6,692 bases of DNA from Acidobacteriota bacterium (lineage in GTDB: Bacteria > Acidobacteriota > Vicinamibacteria > Vicinamibacterales > Vicinamibacteraceae). Both the position numbers and the translations under genes were made by a program. Position 1 is the first letter of the stretch, and every line of letters begins with the position of its first letter. Under the pieces are notes generated by a model, which was not told the origin of the DNA, made no database searches, and saw only the letters and a program-made list of their open reading frames with translations. Shown in pieces: positions 1-6,402 of the stretch. The stretch lies in NCBI GenBank assembly GCA_013695405.1, contig JACDAO010000480.1, positions 1 through 6,692 on the forward strand. The letters run 5' to 3'.

Positions 1-285
1 TGCCGGCGCAGCGACGGGCGGCGGCGCGGTGGCGGGGGCCACGCCGGTGCCGGCCTCGATCGACGCCAGCGCCTCGCCGACCTGCACGTCCTCACCCTCC
101 TGGCGCAGGATCTTGCCGAGCACGCCGGCCTGGTCGGCATTGACCTCGAGATCGATCTTCTCGGTCTCGAGTTCGACTAACGGGTCGCCGACGGCGACCG
201 CGTCGCCTTCCTGCTTGAGCCACTTCGCGACGCGCGCTTCGACCACCGACTCGCCGAGTTGCGGGACCACCACCTGTGCCGCCAT
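1..285 (-). CDS. sucB: 2-oxoglutarate dehydrogenase E2 (dihydrolipoyl succinyltransferase), N-terminal part
   Basis: E2 core subunit of the 2-oxoglutarate dehydrogenase complex. It carries the lipoyl arm that takes the succinyl group from E1 and hands it to CoA. Only the first 95 codons are in the window; the gene runs off the left edge. They encode a complete biotinyl/lipoyl domain (about residues 1-77): it opens MAAQVVVPQLGESVVEARV and has the lipoylation motif ETEKIDLEV with Lys43 as the expected lipoyl attachment site. An Ala/Pro-rich flexible linker begins near residue 84 (APATAPPPVAAPA). The catalytic domain lies outside. The ATG at 285 lies 9 nt after the sucA stop, and a purine-rich GAGAG (295-291) overlaps that stop at a 5-nt spacing, so it is probably cotranscribed with sucA. 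The lipoyl domain alone cannot exclude another 2-oxoacid dehydrogenase E2; the sucA neighbour decides the assignment. Confidence 0.9.
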   Translation of the reverse strand, partial: MAAQVVVPQLGESVVEARVAKWLKQEGDAVAVGDPLVELETEKIDLEVNADQAGVLGKILRQEGEDVQVGEALASIEAGTGVAPATAPPPVAAPA

Positions 286-294
286 GTCTGCTCT

Positions 295-3093
295 CTAAGC
301 CTTTGCCTTGACCCGGGCGCGCGACGGGCGACGTTCCGGGGTGGTGGCGGCGTATGCCTCGGCCACCAGCATCTTCTGATTGATCGTGTGCCACGAGCTC
401 GAGCCTTCCGAAGGGCTCGCGCTGCGCGGCCGGCCCAGGTAGCGGACCGGCAGACCTCCGTCCAGCAGTTCCTCGAAAGCGGGCCGGAAGAAATCCCAGG
501 CGCCCATGTTGAGCGGCTCTTCCTGCAGCCAGACGACCTCGTCGGCCTCCGGGTACGCCTGCAGCACCGCCTCGACGCCCTCGACGGGGAACGGATAGAG
601 CTGCTCGATCCGGCAGACCGCGGTGCGGCGGTCGGTCTGGCGGGCCTCGGCCGACACCAGGTCGACGAACACCTTGCCGCTGCAGAACAGCACCCGGCGC
701 ACGTCACGCGCCCGCTGCCGCGCCTGTTCGTCGTCGATCACCGGTCGCCAGCCGCCCTCGGCGAGTTCGCGCGGCGTCGACGCCACCAGCGGGTGACGCA
801 GCAGGCTCTTCGGGGTGAGCACCACCAGCGGCAGCGGGTCGGTCTGCAGCAGGAGGGCCTGGCGCCGCAGCAGGTGGAAGTACTGGGCCGCCGTGGTGCA
901 GTTGGCCAAACGCAGGTTGATGTCGGCGGCGGCGGCCAGGAAGCGCTCGGGGCGGGCGCTGGAATGTTCCGGACCCTGTCCCTCGTAGCCGTGCGGCAGC
1001 AGCAGCACCAGCGACGGTGTCTGCCCCCACTTGGCCCGGGCCGAGGTGACGAACTGGTCGAGGATCACCTGGGCGCCGTTGATGAAGTCGCCGTACTGCG
1101 CCTCCCACAGCACCAGCCGCTCGGGCGCCTGGATGTTGTAGCCGTACTCGAAGCCGACGGTGGCGTTCTCCGACAGCGGGCTGTTGTGGATCTCGAAGCT
1201 GGCGCGCGCCTGCGGCAAGCGTTGCAGCGGAATGTCGATTGCTCCGGTCTCGACGTCGCGGAACGCCGCGTGCCGGTGACTGAAGGTGCCTCGCTGCACG
1301 TCCTCGCCGGTCAGGCGGATCGGGATGCCGTCGGCCAGGATGCTGGCGTACGCCAATTCCTCGGCGGCCGCCCAGTCGATGGTGCGCTCGTCGAGTGCGT
1401 CGAACATCGAGGCGCGCCGCTCGCGCCCGCGTTCGAGCTTGCGGTGCCCGGTGAAGCCGTCGGGCCGGGTCAACAGCGCGGCGTTGAGCTGCTGCAGCCG
1501 ATCGAACGGCACCGCGGTCCGGACCTGACGCGCGGCGCCGGCCGGCGGCGGCTCGGGTACCGGCGGCGCCAGCGCCTCCTCGGGCTTGAGCTGCTCGTAG
1601 ACCTGCTCGAGCGCCTTCATGCGTCGATCGATCAGCAGCGGCGCGGTCCCGGCCTGGCCGGTCGCGGTTTCGACCTGCCGCGCCCATTGCTCGCGCACCG
1701 TCGGGTGATTGGCGATCCGCTGGTACATCAGCGGCTGCGTGAAGCCCGGCTCGTCGCCCTCGTTGTGGCCGTAGCGCCGGTAACCGACCAGGTCGATCAG
1801 GAAGTCGCGCTGGAACCGCGCCCGGTAGGCCCAGGCCATCCGCGCAGCCTCGAGGCACGCCGCCGGGTCGTCGGCGTTGACGTGGACGATCGGGATCTTG
1901 AAGCCGCGGGCCAGGCCGCTCGCGTAGGACGTCGAGTACGACTCGGCCGGCGTGGCGGTGAAGCCGAGCTGGTTGTTGGCAATGACGTGAATCGTGCCGC
2001 CTGTGGTGTAGCCATCCAGCCGCGACAGGTTCAACGTCTCGGCGACGATCCCCTGGCCCGGGAACGCCGCATCGCCGTGGATCAACACCGGCAGGGTGCG
2101 GTCGGCCTTGAACAGCGGACGCCCCGGCTGGGCGGCCTCGGTGCCGGCCGCGCGCGCCATCCCGGCGACCACCGGGTTGACGAACTCGAGATGGCTCGGA
2201 TTCGGTGCCATCGAGACCTGCAGTCCGGCGCCGACCCGGCGCAGTGCGCCGGCGTGGTACTTGACGTCGCCGGTCCAGCCGAGGTCGATGCGATAGCCGG
2301 TCCGGGTCTGCGCCGGGTCCTTGTACTCGGCCAGGATCTGCTCGTAGGGCTTGCCGAGCACGTGCGCCAGGACGTTGAGCCGCCCGCGATGCGCCATGCC
2401 GATCAGGACGTGCTGCAGGCCGGCGCTGCGCGCGCCGTCGATGACCGTGTCGAGCACGGGCACCAGCATGTCGAGGCCTTCCATCGAGAAGCGCGTCTTG
2501 CCCGGGAAGGTGCGATGGAGGAAGCGCTCGAAGGTCTCGACCTGGGTCAATCGGTCGAGCAGGGCGTCGGCGTCGATCGGTGACACCGGCGGCCGGAACC
2601 GGCCGGTCTCGACCGCCAGCCGCAACCACTCGCGTTCCTCGGGCACGAACACGTGTGCGAAGTCGAAGCCGCTGCGCGACGAGTACACCTGACGCAGCGC
2701 GGCGATCGCCGCCGCCGCGGTCGTCGCGCCTTCGGCAATCGGCCCGCTGACCACCGAGGCCGGCAACAGTTTCAGGACGTCGTCGTTGATGCCATGCGCT
2801 TCGGGCGCGAGCGCGGGGTCGCCGGTCGGACGCGAACCGAGCGGGTCGATCTGCGCGGCCAGATGGCCGTAGCGCCGAATCGACTCGGCCAGAGTTGCGG
2901 CGCCGACCACGGCGCGCAGGTCGATGCCGTCGCTGGTCGCGGCCGCGGTGGGCGGGGCCAGCTCAGGCGGAGTCCACTGCTCGAAGTACGCACGCGTCTG
3001 CGCATCGACGGAGTCGGGGTCGTGCCGGTAGCGATCGTAGAGCTCGAGGACGTACCCGGCGTTGAGCCCCTGGAACTCGTTCCATCCACCCAT
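295..3093 (-). CDS. sucA: 2-oxoglutarate dehydrogenase E1 component
   Basis: Thiamine-diphosphate-dependent E1o of the TCA cycle: decarboxylates 2-oxoglutarate and reductively succinylates the lipoyl arm of SucB. It has 932 residues, essentially the usual size (E. coli SucA is 933). The N-terminus (NAGYVLELYDRYRHDPDSVD, 11-30) matches the E2-binding tail of the family. Visible motifs: GMAHRGRLN (232-240), PNPSHLE (298-304), the ThDP/Mg site GDAAFPGQG (340-348) with its closing NNQLGFT (373-379), HNEGDEP (443-449), SENATVGFEYGYN (641-653), WEAQYGDFINGAQV (663-676) and the near-invariant HGYEGQGPEHSSAR (701-714), followed by PKSLLRHPL (761-769). The frame stays open 57 codons upstream of the ATG at 3093, but that part is Cys/Arg-rich, overlaps the preceding gene and looks like out-of-frame translation, so 3093 is the start. 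No clear Shine-Dalgarno precedes it; the upstream stop is only 7 nt away, which suggests coupled translation. Stop is TAG. Confidence 0.97.
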   Translation of the reverse strand: MGGWNEFQGLNAGYVLELYDRYRHDPDSVDAQTRAYFEQWTPPELAPPTAAATSDGIDLRAVVGAATLAESIRRYGHLAAQIDPLGSRPTGDPALAPEAHGINDDVLKLLPASVVSGPIAEGATTAAAAIAALRQVYSSRSGFDFAHVFVPEEREWLRLAVETGRFRPPVSPIDADALLDRLTQVETFERFLHRTFPGKTRFSMEGLDMLVPVLDTVIDGARSAGLQHVLIGMAHRGRLNVLAHVLGKPYEQILAEYKDPAQTRTGYRIDLGWTGDVKYHAGALRRVGAGLQVSMAPNPSHLEFVNPVVAGMARAAGTEAAQPGRPLFKADRTLPVLIHGDAAFPGQGIVAETLNLSRLDGYTTGGTIHVIANNQLGFTATPAESYSTSYASGLARGFKIPIVHVNADDPAACLEAARMAWAYRARFQRDFLIDLVGYRRYGHNEGDEPGFTQPLMYQRIANHPTVREQWARQVETATGQAGTAPLLIDRRMKALEQVYEQLKPEEALAPPVPEPPPAGAARQVRTAVPFDRLQQLNAALLTRPDGFTGHRKLERGRERRASMFDALDERTIDWAAAEELAYASILADGIPIRLTGEDVQRGTFSHRHAAFRDVETGAIDIPLQRLPQARASFEIHNSPLSENATVGFEYGYNIQAPERLVLWEAQYGDFINGAQVILDQFVTSARAKWGQTPSLVLLLPHGYEGQGPEHSSARPERFLAAAADINLRLANCTTAAQYFHLLRRQALLLQTDPLPLVVLTPKSLLRHPLVASTPRELAEGGWRPVIDDEQARQRARDVRRVLFCSGKVFVDLVSAEARQTDRRTAVCRIEQLYPFPVEGVEAVLQAYPEADEVVWLQEEPLNMGAWDFFRPAFEELLDGGLPVRYLGRPRSASPSEGSSSWHTINQKMLVAEAYAATTPERRPSRARVKAKA

Positions 3094-3100
3094 ACGGAAT

Positions 3101-3412
3101 TCAGATTCTATCGCAGCCGACGACTCGGCTGTCAGACGAGGAGGAAGACGCGCTGGTCCGCCACTGGGTGCGCGGCAGCGACAGCAGCAGGTAGCGCAGC
3201 CGCAGCGCCTTGACGGCGGGCACGTAGTCGGGCCGCGCCACCTCGCCGCGCAGCAGCCGGCCACGCAGGCGACGAATCTCGAAACGATACAGATCGTTCA
3301 CCTGTGCGCGCAGCAGGTCCACCGGGGTGGCGACCTCAGGACGGAGCCCGTGCCCGGCCAGCGCCTCGAGCACCAACGGCGCGTACGGTCGATCGTCGCC
3401 CTCGTCGGCCAT
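3101..3412 (-). CDS. Small protein of unknown function between MBOAT and sucA
   Basis: A 103-residue protein I do not recognise. It is predicted soluble, with no signal peptide or membrane segment. It is rich in Leu and Arg: a probable helical core from about residue 31 to 84 contains VDLLRAQVNDLYRFEIRRLR and, after a short loop, PDYVPAVKALRLRYLLLSLP. The tail (about 86-103) is Ser-rich and probably disordered. The ATG at 3412 shares its A with the TGA of the MBOAT gene (TGATG junction), the classical arrangement for translational coupling, and its own stop is 7 nt before sucA. Codons are GC-rich like the neighbours. The amphipathic, strongly basic helices would suit a protein- or nucleic-acid-binding role, but that is inference only. 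The coupling is the best evidence that it is a real gene rather than a spacer. Confidence 0.75.
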   Translation of the reverse strand: MADEGDDRPYAPLVLEALAGHGLRPEVATPVDLLRAQVNDLYRFEIRRLRGRLLRGEVARPDYVPAVKALRLRYLLLSLPRTQWRTSASSSSSDSRVVGCDRI

Positions 3413-4878
3413 CAGAACTGGAAGTAGATGAAGTCCAACGTGGTCCGGCTGCGCAGCACCAGGAGCGTGGCGAACATCACGCCGACCGCCGCGGCCTGCC
3501 ACACCACCGTCCGGGTCGGTACCTGCGACTCGAGCACGGCAGGGCGGTCCGTGTACGAGTGCCCGTGCCACACCGTCCACAGGCTGTGCGCCCACAGCGG
3601 CAGCGACAGCGTGGCCGCGATCAGGAACAGGTACAGACCGGCCAGTTGCTCGGTGACCGGACTGGTGCCCGGTATCAACGAGAGGTCGCGCCACAGCATC
3701 CGCGTGTCGGTCTCCCGGAACAGCAGCCACCCGATGTGGACCAGCACGAAGGTCGCCGCCCATTGCGGCAGCAGCCGCCACGCCCGTCGCCGTCGGACGT
3801 GTCCGACGGACCCGCGTCCGACGGAACGCCCTCGCGCCCGCGCTGCACCCCACACGCGCTCGATGACCAGGAGCAGACCGTGGAAGCCGCCCCACAACAC
3901 GAAGTTCCAGGAGGCGCCGTGCCACAGGCCCGAGACCACGAAGGTGGTCAGGATGTTGGCCAGGGTGCGGGGCAGGCCGTGCCGCGAGCCGCCGAGCGGG
4001 ATGTAGAGGTAATCACGAAACCACGACGACAGCGAGATGTGCCAGCGTCGCCAGAAGTCGGCCGGCGACAGCGCCAGGTACGGGTGGTCGAAGTTCTTCA
4101 TCAGGTCGAACCCGAGCCACCTCGCCGAGCCACGCGCGATGTCGGTGTAGGCCGAGAAGTCCGCGTAGATCTGGATGCCGAAGGCGAACACGCCGGCCCA
4201 CAGCATCTCGAAGCCCGGGTCCTTCATCGAGAAGACGCGGTTGGCGATGATCCCGGCGTTGTCGGCGATCACCAGTTTCTTGAACAAGCCCCAGGCGATC
4301 AGCACCAGCGCGTCGCGTGCCACCACCAGGTTGAACGCGCGCGCCTGCTGCACCCGCGGCAGCAAGGCCTGCGCTCGCTCGATCGGGCCGGCCACCAGTT
4401 GCGGGAAGAAACCGACGAACAGCGCGAAGTCCCGCAGCGACCGCGACGCCGGCAGCCGCCCGCGGTAGACGTCGATGGTGTAGCTGAGGCTCTGGAAGGT
4501 GTAGAACGAGATGCCGACCGGCAGCAGGATGTTGAGGATCGGCAGCGGCGTGGCCAGGCCGACCGAGGCCAGCGCCTGCTGCACGTTGCCGGCGAAGAAG
4601 TTGTAGTACTTGAAGAAGCCCAGTGCCGCCAGGTTCGAGCCGAGGCTGAGCACCAGCCAGCGCCGCCGCCGCGCCCCGGGGGTCGTCATCCGCAGCGCCG
4701 CCCACCAGTCGACCACGGTGGTGGCGCCGAGCAGGATGCAGTACCACGGGTGGATCCAGCCGTAGAACAGGTAACTGGCCGCCAACAGGAACCAGTTCTG
4801 CGCGCCGTGCGGCAGCCGCCAGTAGACGACGGTGACCAGCAGCAGGAACGCGACGTAATCGAGGCTGTGGAAGGTCAT
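3412..4878 (-). CDS. MBOAT family O-acyltransferase (AlgI-like)
   Basis: Polytopic membrane O-acyltransferase of the AlgI/DltB branch of the MBOAT family, which transfers an acyl group, usually acetyl, from the cytoplasm to an extracytoplasmic glycan. It has 488 residues with many hydrophobic segments. Family signatures in order: GFFKYYNFF (87-95), LLPVGISFYTFQSLSYTIDV (118-137), QLVAGPIERA (160-169), IQIYADFSAYTDIARG (235-250), NFDHPY (262-267), DFWRRWHISLSSWFRDYLYI (274-293) and the active-site block SGLWHGASWNFVLWG (316-330) with the invariant His320, which matches the catalytic His of P. aeruginosa AlgI in motif and near-identical position. It ends in FIYFQF, a common terminus in this subfamily. 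The ATG at 4878 overlaps the stop of the upstream SGNH gene by 4 nt (ATGA). A longer in-frame reading upstream is a shadow of that gene. The arginine-rich loop at about 345-368 is family-variable and holds a DNA repeat. The substrate (exopolysaccharide, O-antigen or other) cannot be read from sequence; no alginate genes are seen. Confidence 0.93.
   Translation of the reverse strand: MTFHSLDYVAFLLLVTVVYWRLPHGAQNWFLLAASYLFYGWIHPWYCILLGATTVVDWWAALRMTTPGARRRRWLVLSLGSNLAALGFFKYYNFFAGNVQQALASVGLATPLPILNILLPVGISFYTFQSLSYTIDVYRGRLPASRSLRDFALFVGFFPQLVAGPIERAQALLPRVQQARAFNLVVARDALVLIAWGLFKKLVIADNAGIIANRVFSMKDPGFEMLWAGVFAFGIQIYADFSAYTDIARGSARWLGFDLMKNFDHPYLALSPADFWRRWHISLSSWFRDYLYIPLGGSRHGLPRTLANILTTFVVSGLWHGASWNFVLWGGFHGLLLVIERVWGAARARGRSVGRGSVGHVRRRRAWRLLPQWAATFVLVHIGWLLFRETDTRMLWRDLSLIPGTSPVTEQLAGLYLFLIAATLSLPLWAHSLWTVWHGHSYTDRPAVLESQVPTRTVVWQAAAVGVMFATLLVLRSRTTLDFIYFQF
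3790..3824. repeat. Three copies of a 9-bp GTCCGACGG repeat inside the MBOAT gene
   Basis: CCGTCGGAC (3790-3798) and GTCCGACGG (3801-3809) form a perfect inverted repeat with a 2-nt spacer, and a third direct copy follows at 3816-3824. The cluster encodes the Arg/Gly/Ser/Val-rich stretch RSVGRGSVGHV in a loop of the MBOAT protein between conserved blocks. The reading frame is kept. It may be a local duplication or a small palindromic repeat tolerated in a variable loop. Confidence 0.5.
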
Positions 4879-5993
4879 CGGAACAGGCGCTGCTGGTTCA
4901 CCCAGAACTGCCGGGTGTAGCGCTGGCGGTGCGCCCGCCCGATGTGGTCGCCGTCCTCGTACATCGCCAGGGTCTGTGCCGGATCGCCGGTGTCGTCGTG
5001 GAAGTCCATCCCCTGGCCCTCGACATACGCCTCGAACGCACGCGCATATGCCTGCAGCTGCGGCGACTGCACGGGCGGCTGGTTGCGGAGCGGCCGCCGC
5101 TGCACGCGCACGAAGCAGACCTTGAGCCGGTGGGCCTTGGCCAGCTCGATGATCAGCGGCAGCACCGACCGCGGCATGTTGCGGGCGAAGTCCGCTTCGG
5201 CGTCCTCGGCGGCCTGCAGGTCCGCGGCCGCCATCGGCCGCAGCCGGTCGAGGCCCATCACCTCGAATGTCAGCCGATCGAGCCAGGCCCGTCGGTCGAG
5301 CGCGTCGGCCGTCCACAGCCGCACCGGCCAGTCGTACAGCTGCCGCTCGACCCAGGCATTGGCGCGGTCGACGTTGTAGACCGCGTTGACCGCGTTGTGC
5401 ACGCGATACCACGCGCCCCGCGTCCGCGCCGCAATCACATCGTCCAGCGCCGGTTCCTTGGGCGCGGCGACCTCGTCGAGCGACCACCGGAACGGCCCGG
5501 TCAGCCGGAACAGCGGGTCGGTCATGTTGAGGTCACGGAAGAAGACGAACGTGACCTTGGGCCGGACCCCGCTCGGAATCAGGTAATTCTTGAAGGCGAG
5601 GTACCAGTAGGCCGAGCCGGTGCCGGCGCGGGCGAGCAAGGCGACGTCCTGTCCGGTCAGCCCGGCCAGGTACCCGGGGTCGATGCGGGTGCCAAGCATC
5701 GAGTCGCCGATGAACACGTACGACGGCTGGAGCGTCTGCCGGTCCTGGATCGGGCCGGGCCGGAAGGCAATCCGTTCACGCGACGCCTCGAGCGCCGGCA
5801 GGTAGCTAGGCTCGACCGCGCGCGACGACAGCATGCGCATCACCGGATGCCACAGCAGCGGCAGCAGCGCCGCGGCCAGCAGGATCGCGGACAGCCGCAG
5901 CAGCCCCTGCCGGGACCACTCGGCCGGCGGCACACGCGGCAGCTCGTGGGGCGGGGCAGGCGGTAGGATCGGATCGACAGCGGAAGGGGGCAC
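4875..5993 (-). CDS. Membrane-anchored SGNH/AlgX-AlgJ-like acyl-esterase/transferase partner of the MBOAT protein
   Basis: A 372-residue protein (from the GTG at 5993). A short Pro-rich cytoplasmic N-terminus is followed by one hydrophobic segment (about residues 30-50, LLRLSAILLAAALLPLLW) and then an extracytoplasmic domain. An SGNH-hydrolase block I is clear in YVFIGDSMLGTRID, giving Ser98 as nucleophile. Near the C-terminus, YEDGDHIGRAHRQRYTRQF supplies the DxxH pair Asp347/His350. This N-anchor plus SGNH layout resembles the AlgJ/AlgX-type partners of MBOAT acyltransferases, which act on the glycan outside the membrane. The gene overlaps the MBOAT gene by 4 nt, which strongly supports a functional pair. 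The frame is open to another GTG at 6077 (400 residues), but the 5993 start has GGAG at 5-nt spacing and a -10-like box lies between the two, so I prefer 5993. The family assignment rests on motifs and context; the exact subfamily is unsure. Confidence 0.82.
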   Translation of the reverse strand: MPPSAVDPILPPAPPHELPRVPPAEWSRQGLLRLSAILLAAALLPLLWHPVMRMLSSRAVEPSYLPALEASRERIAFRPGPIQDRQTLQPSYVFIGDSMLGTRIDPGYLAGLTGQDVALLARAGTGSAYWYLAFKNYLIPSGVRPKVTFVFFRDLNMTDPLFRLTGPFRWSLDEVAAPKEPALDDVIAARTRGAWYRVHNAVNAVYNVDRANAWVERQLYDWPVRLWTADALDRRAWLDRLTFEVMGLDRLRPMAAADLQAAEDAEADFARNMPRSVLPLIIELAKAHRLKVCFVRVQRRPLRNQPPVQSPQLQAYARAFEAYVEGQGMDFHDDTGDPAQTLAMYEDGDHIGRAHRQRYTRQFWVNQQRLFR

Positions 5994-5998
5994 CCGGG

Positions 5999-6002
5999 CT
6001 CC
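5999..6002 (-). promoter_or_regulatory. Shine-Dalgarno of the SGNH gene (decides the start)
   Basis: GGAG on the minus strand, 5 nt before the GTG at 5993. It is the only good ribosome-binding site near either candidate start of the SGNH gene. The alternative GTG at 6077 has only an AGAGG about 17 nt away, which is too far, so the downstream start is favoured. Confidence 0.6.
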
Positions 6003-6034
6003 AGGACCGGCGGCGGGCCGGGCCGAACCGAGGC

Positions 6035-6040
6035 AGTATA
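6035..6040 (-). promoter_or_regulatory. Candidate -10 box for the SGNH-MBOAT-sucAB unit
   Basis: TATACT on the minus strand, within one base of the sigma-70 consensus TATAAT and conspicuous in a very GC-rich stretch. Transcription would start near 6028 and leave a leader of about 35 nt before the GTG at 5993. No convincing -35 element is present at 16-18 nt spacing (the bases there are CG-rich), so it may be activator-dependent or fortuitous. It is the only promoter-like element I can see upstream of the five-gene run. Confidence 0.4.
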
Positions 6041-6101
6041 GCGAACGCGCACCGCATGCCGCGCGCGTGGCGTTCACAGACGCTTGTCGACCGCCTCTGC
6101 G

Positions 6102-6302
6102 CTAGTCCTCGGGGTCGGGCAGGCGCGTCGCCAGCGATGCCGACCCGGCAGCGAAGAAGCGCCCGTCGGTGGCCTTCTCGACCACCAGCGGCGTCCCTTG
6201 CAGCGGGATGGTGGCGAGCGACGACGTGACGCGCGCCGGCAGGGACTCGACCGTGCCCGCACAGCGGCGGCCAATCACCTCGGCTTGGCTCCACCCGGCT
6301 AG
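6102..6302 (-). pseudogene. C-terminal remnant of an unidentified gene, cut by an IS701-type insertion
   Basis: An open frame of 66 codons ending in TAG at 6104-6102, with no usable start at its upstream end. Almost every codon ends in G or C, as in the real genes here, which argues for true coding sequence. The peptide begins LAGWSQAEVIGRRCAG and ends ASLATRLPDPED. I do not recognise the family. Reading upstream, the frame enters the CTAG target and the insertion-sequence terminus, then meets TAG about 50 nt on, so the rest of the gene has been separated or lost. It lies on the same strand as the SGNH gene and ends about 60 nt before the -10 box, so it may once have been the upstream neighbour of that cassette. 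It could also be a short intact gene with a GTG start near 6270, but that would be very small. Confidence 0.55.
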
Positions 6303-6320
6303 TACTACTTTGTCAGATCT
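6299..6320 (+). repeat. CTAG target plus left terminal sequence of the IS701-type element
   Basis: CTAG at 6299-6302 is followed at once by TACTACTTTGTCAGATCTG from 6303. At this point the composition changes from GC-rich coding to AT-richer non-coding DNA. IS701-family elements are known to prefer and duplicate a 4-bp YTAR target, which CTAG satisfies. The matching right end and second CTAG lie outside the window, so the inverted repeat cannot be confirmed here. Confidence 0.55.
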
Positions 6321-6361
6321 GTGGATCGATCTCTATTGCTTATTGCACCGATCAGTTATTT

Positions 6362-6382
6362 GTGCGAGAGATTCTCGGGCAC
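6362..6382 (+). other. Imperfect stem-loop in the IS leader
   Basis: GTGC-GAGA, loop GAT, then TCTC-GG-GCAC: eight base pairs with a two-base bulge, about 20 nt before the transposase reading frame. Such hairpins near IS ends can limit read-in transcription or block the ribosome site, but no function is shown here and a chance origin is possible. Confidence 0.25.
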
Positions 6383-6402
6383 GTTCGCTACGCTGATGCG
6401 CA

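Noticed and set aside
259..2583. Plus-strand open frame of 774 codons opposite sucA
   Set aside because: It lies fully antisense to an unmistakable sucA. Its translation is Arg/Gly/Val/Gln-rich without domains, as expected for a GC-rich antisense frame.
704..2629. Minus-strand frame of 641 codons inside sucA
   Set aside because: It is an alternative frame of sucA, rich in Arg, Ala and Gly and without family motifs.
3094..3264. A 57-codon N-terminal extension of sucA
   Set aside because: The extension is Cys/Arg/Pro-rich, unlike any E1o N-terminus, overlaps the coupled small gene, and the family N-terminus begins right at the ATG at 3093.
3304..4920. Plus-strand open frame of 538 codons opposite the small gene and the MBOAT gene
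   Set aside because: The product is a hydrophilic Arg/Gln/Pro/Asp-rich string with no motifs; it is the reverse image of membrane-protein codons.
4929..5966. Plus-strand frame of 345 codons opposite the SGNH gene
   Set aside because: Compositional shadow; the opposite strand has SGNH catalytic motifs and a ribosome-binding site.
5806..6294. Minus-strand frame of 162 codons spanning the gene remnant and the start of the SGNH gene
   Set aside because: It is in a different frame from both the remnant and the SGNH gene and is Arg/Ala-rich with no motifs; the remnant frame has far better codon use.
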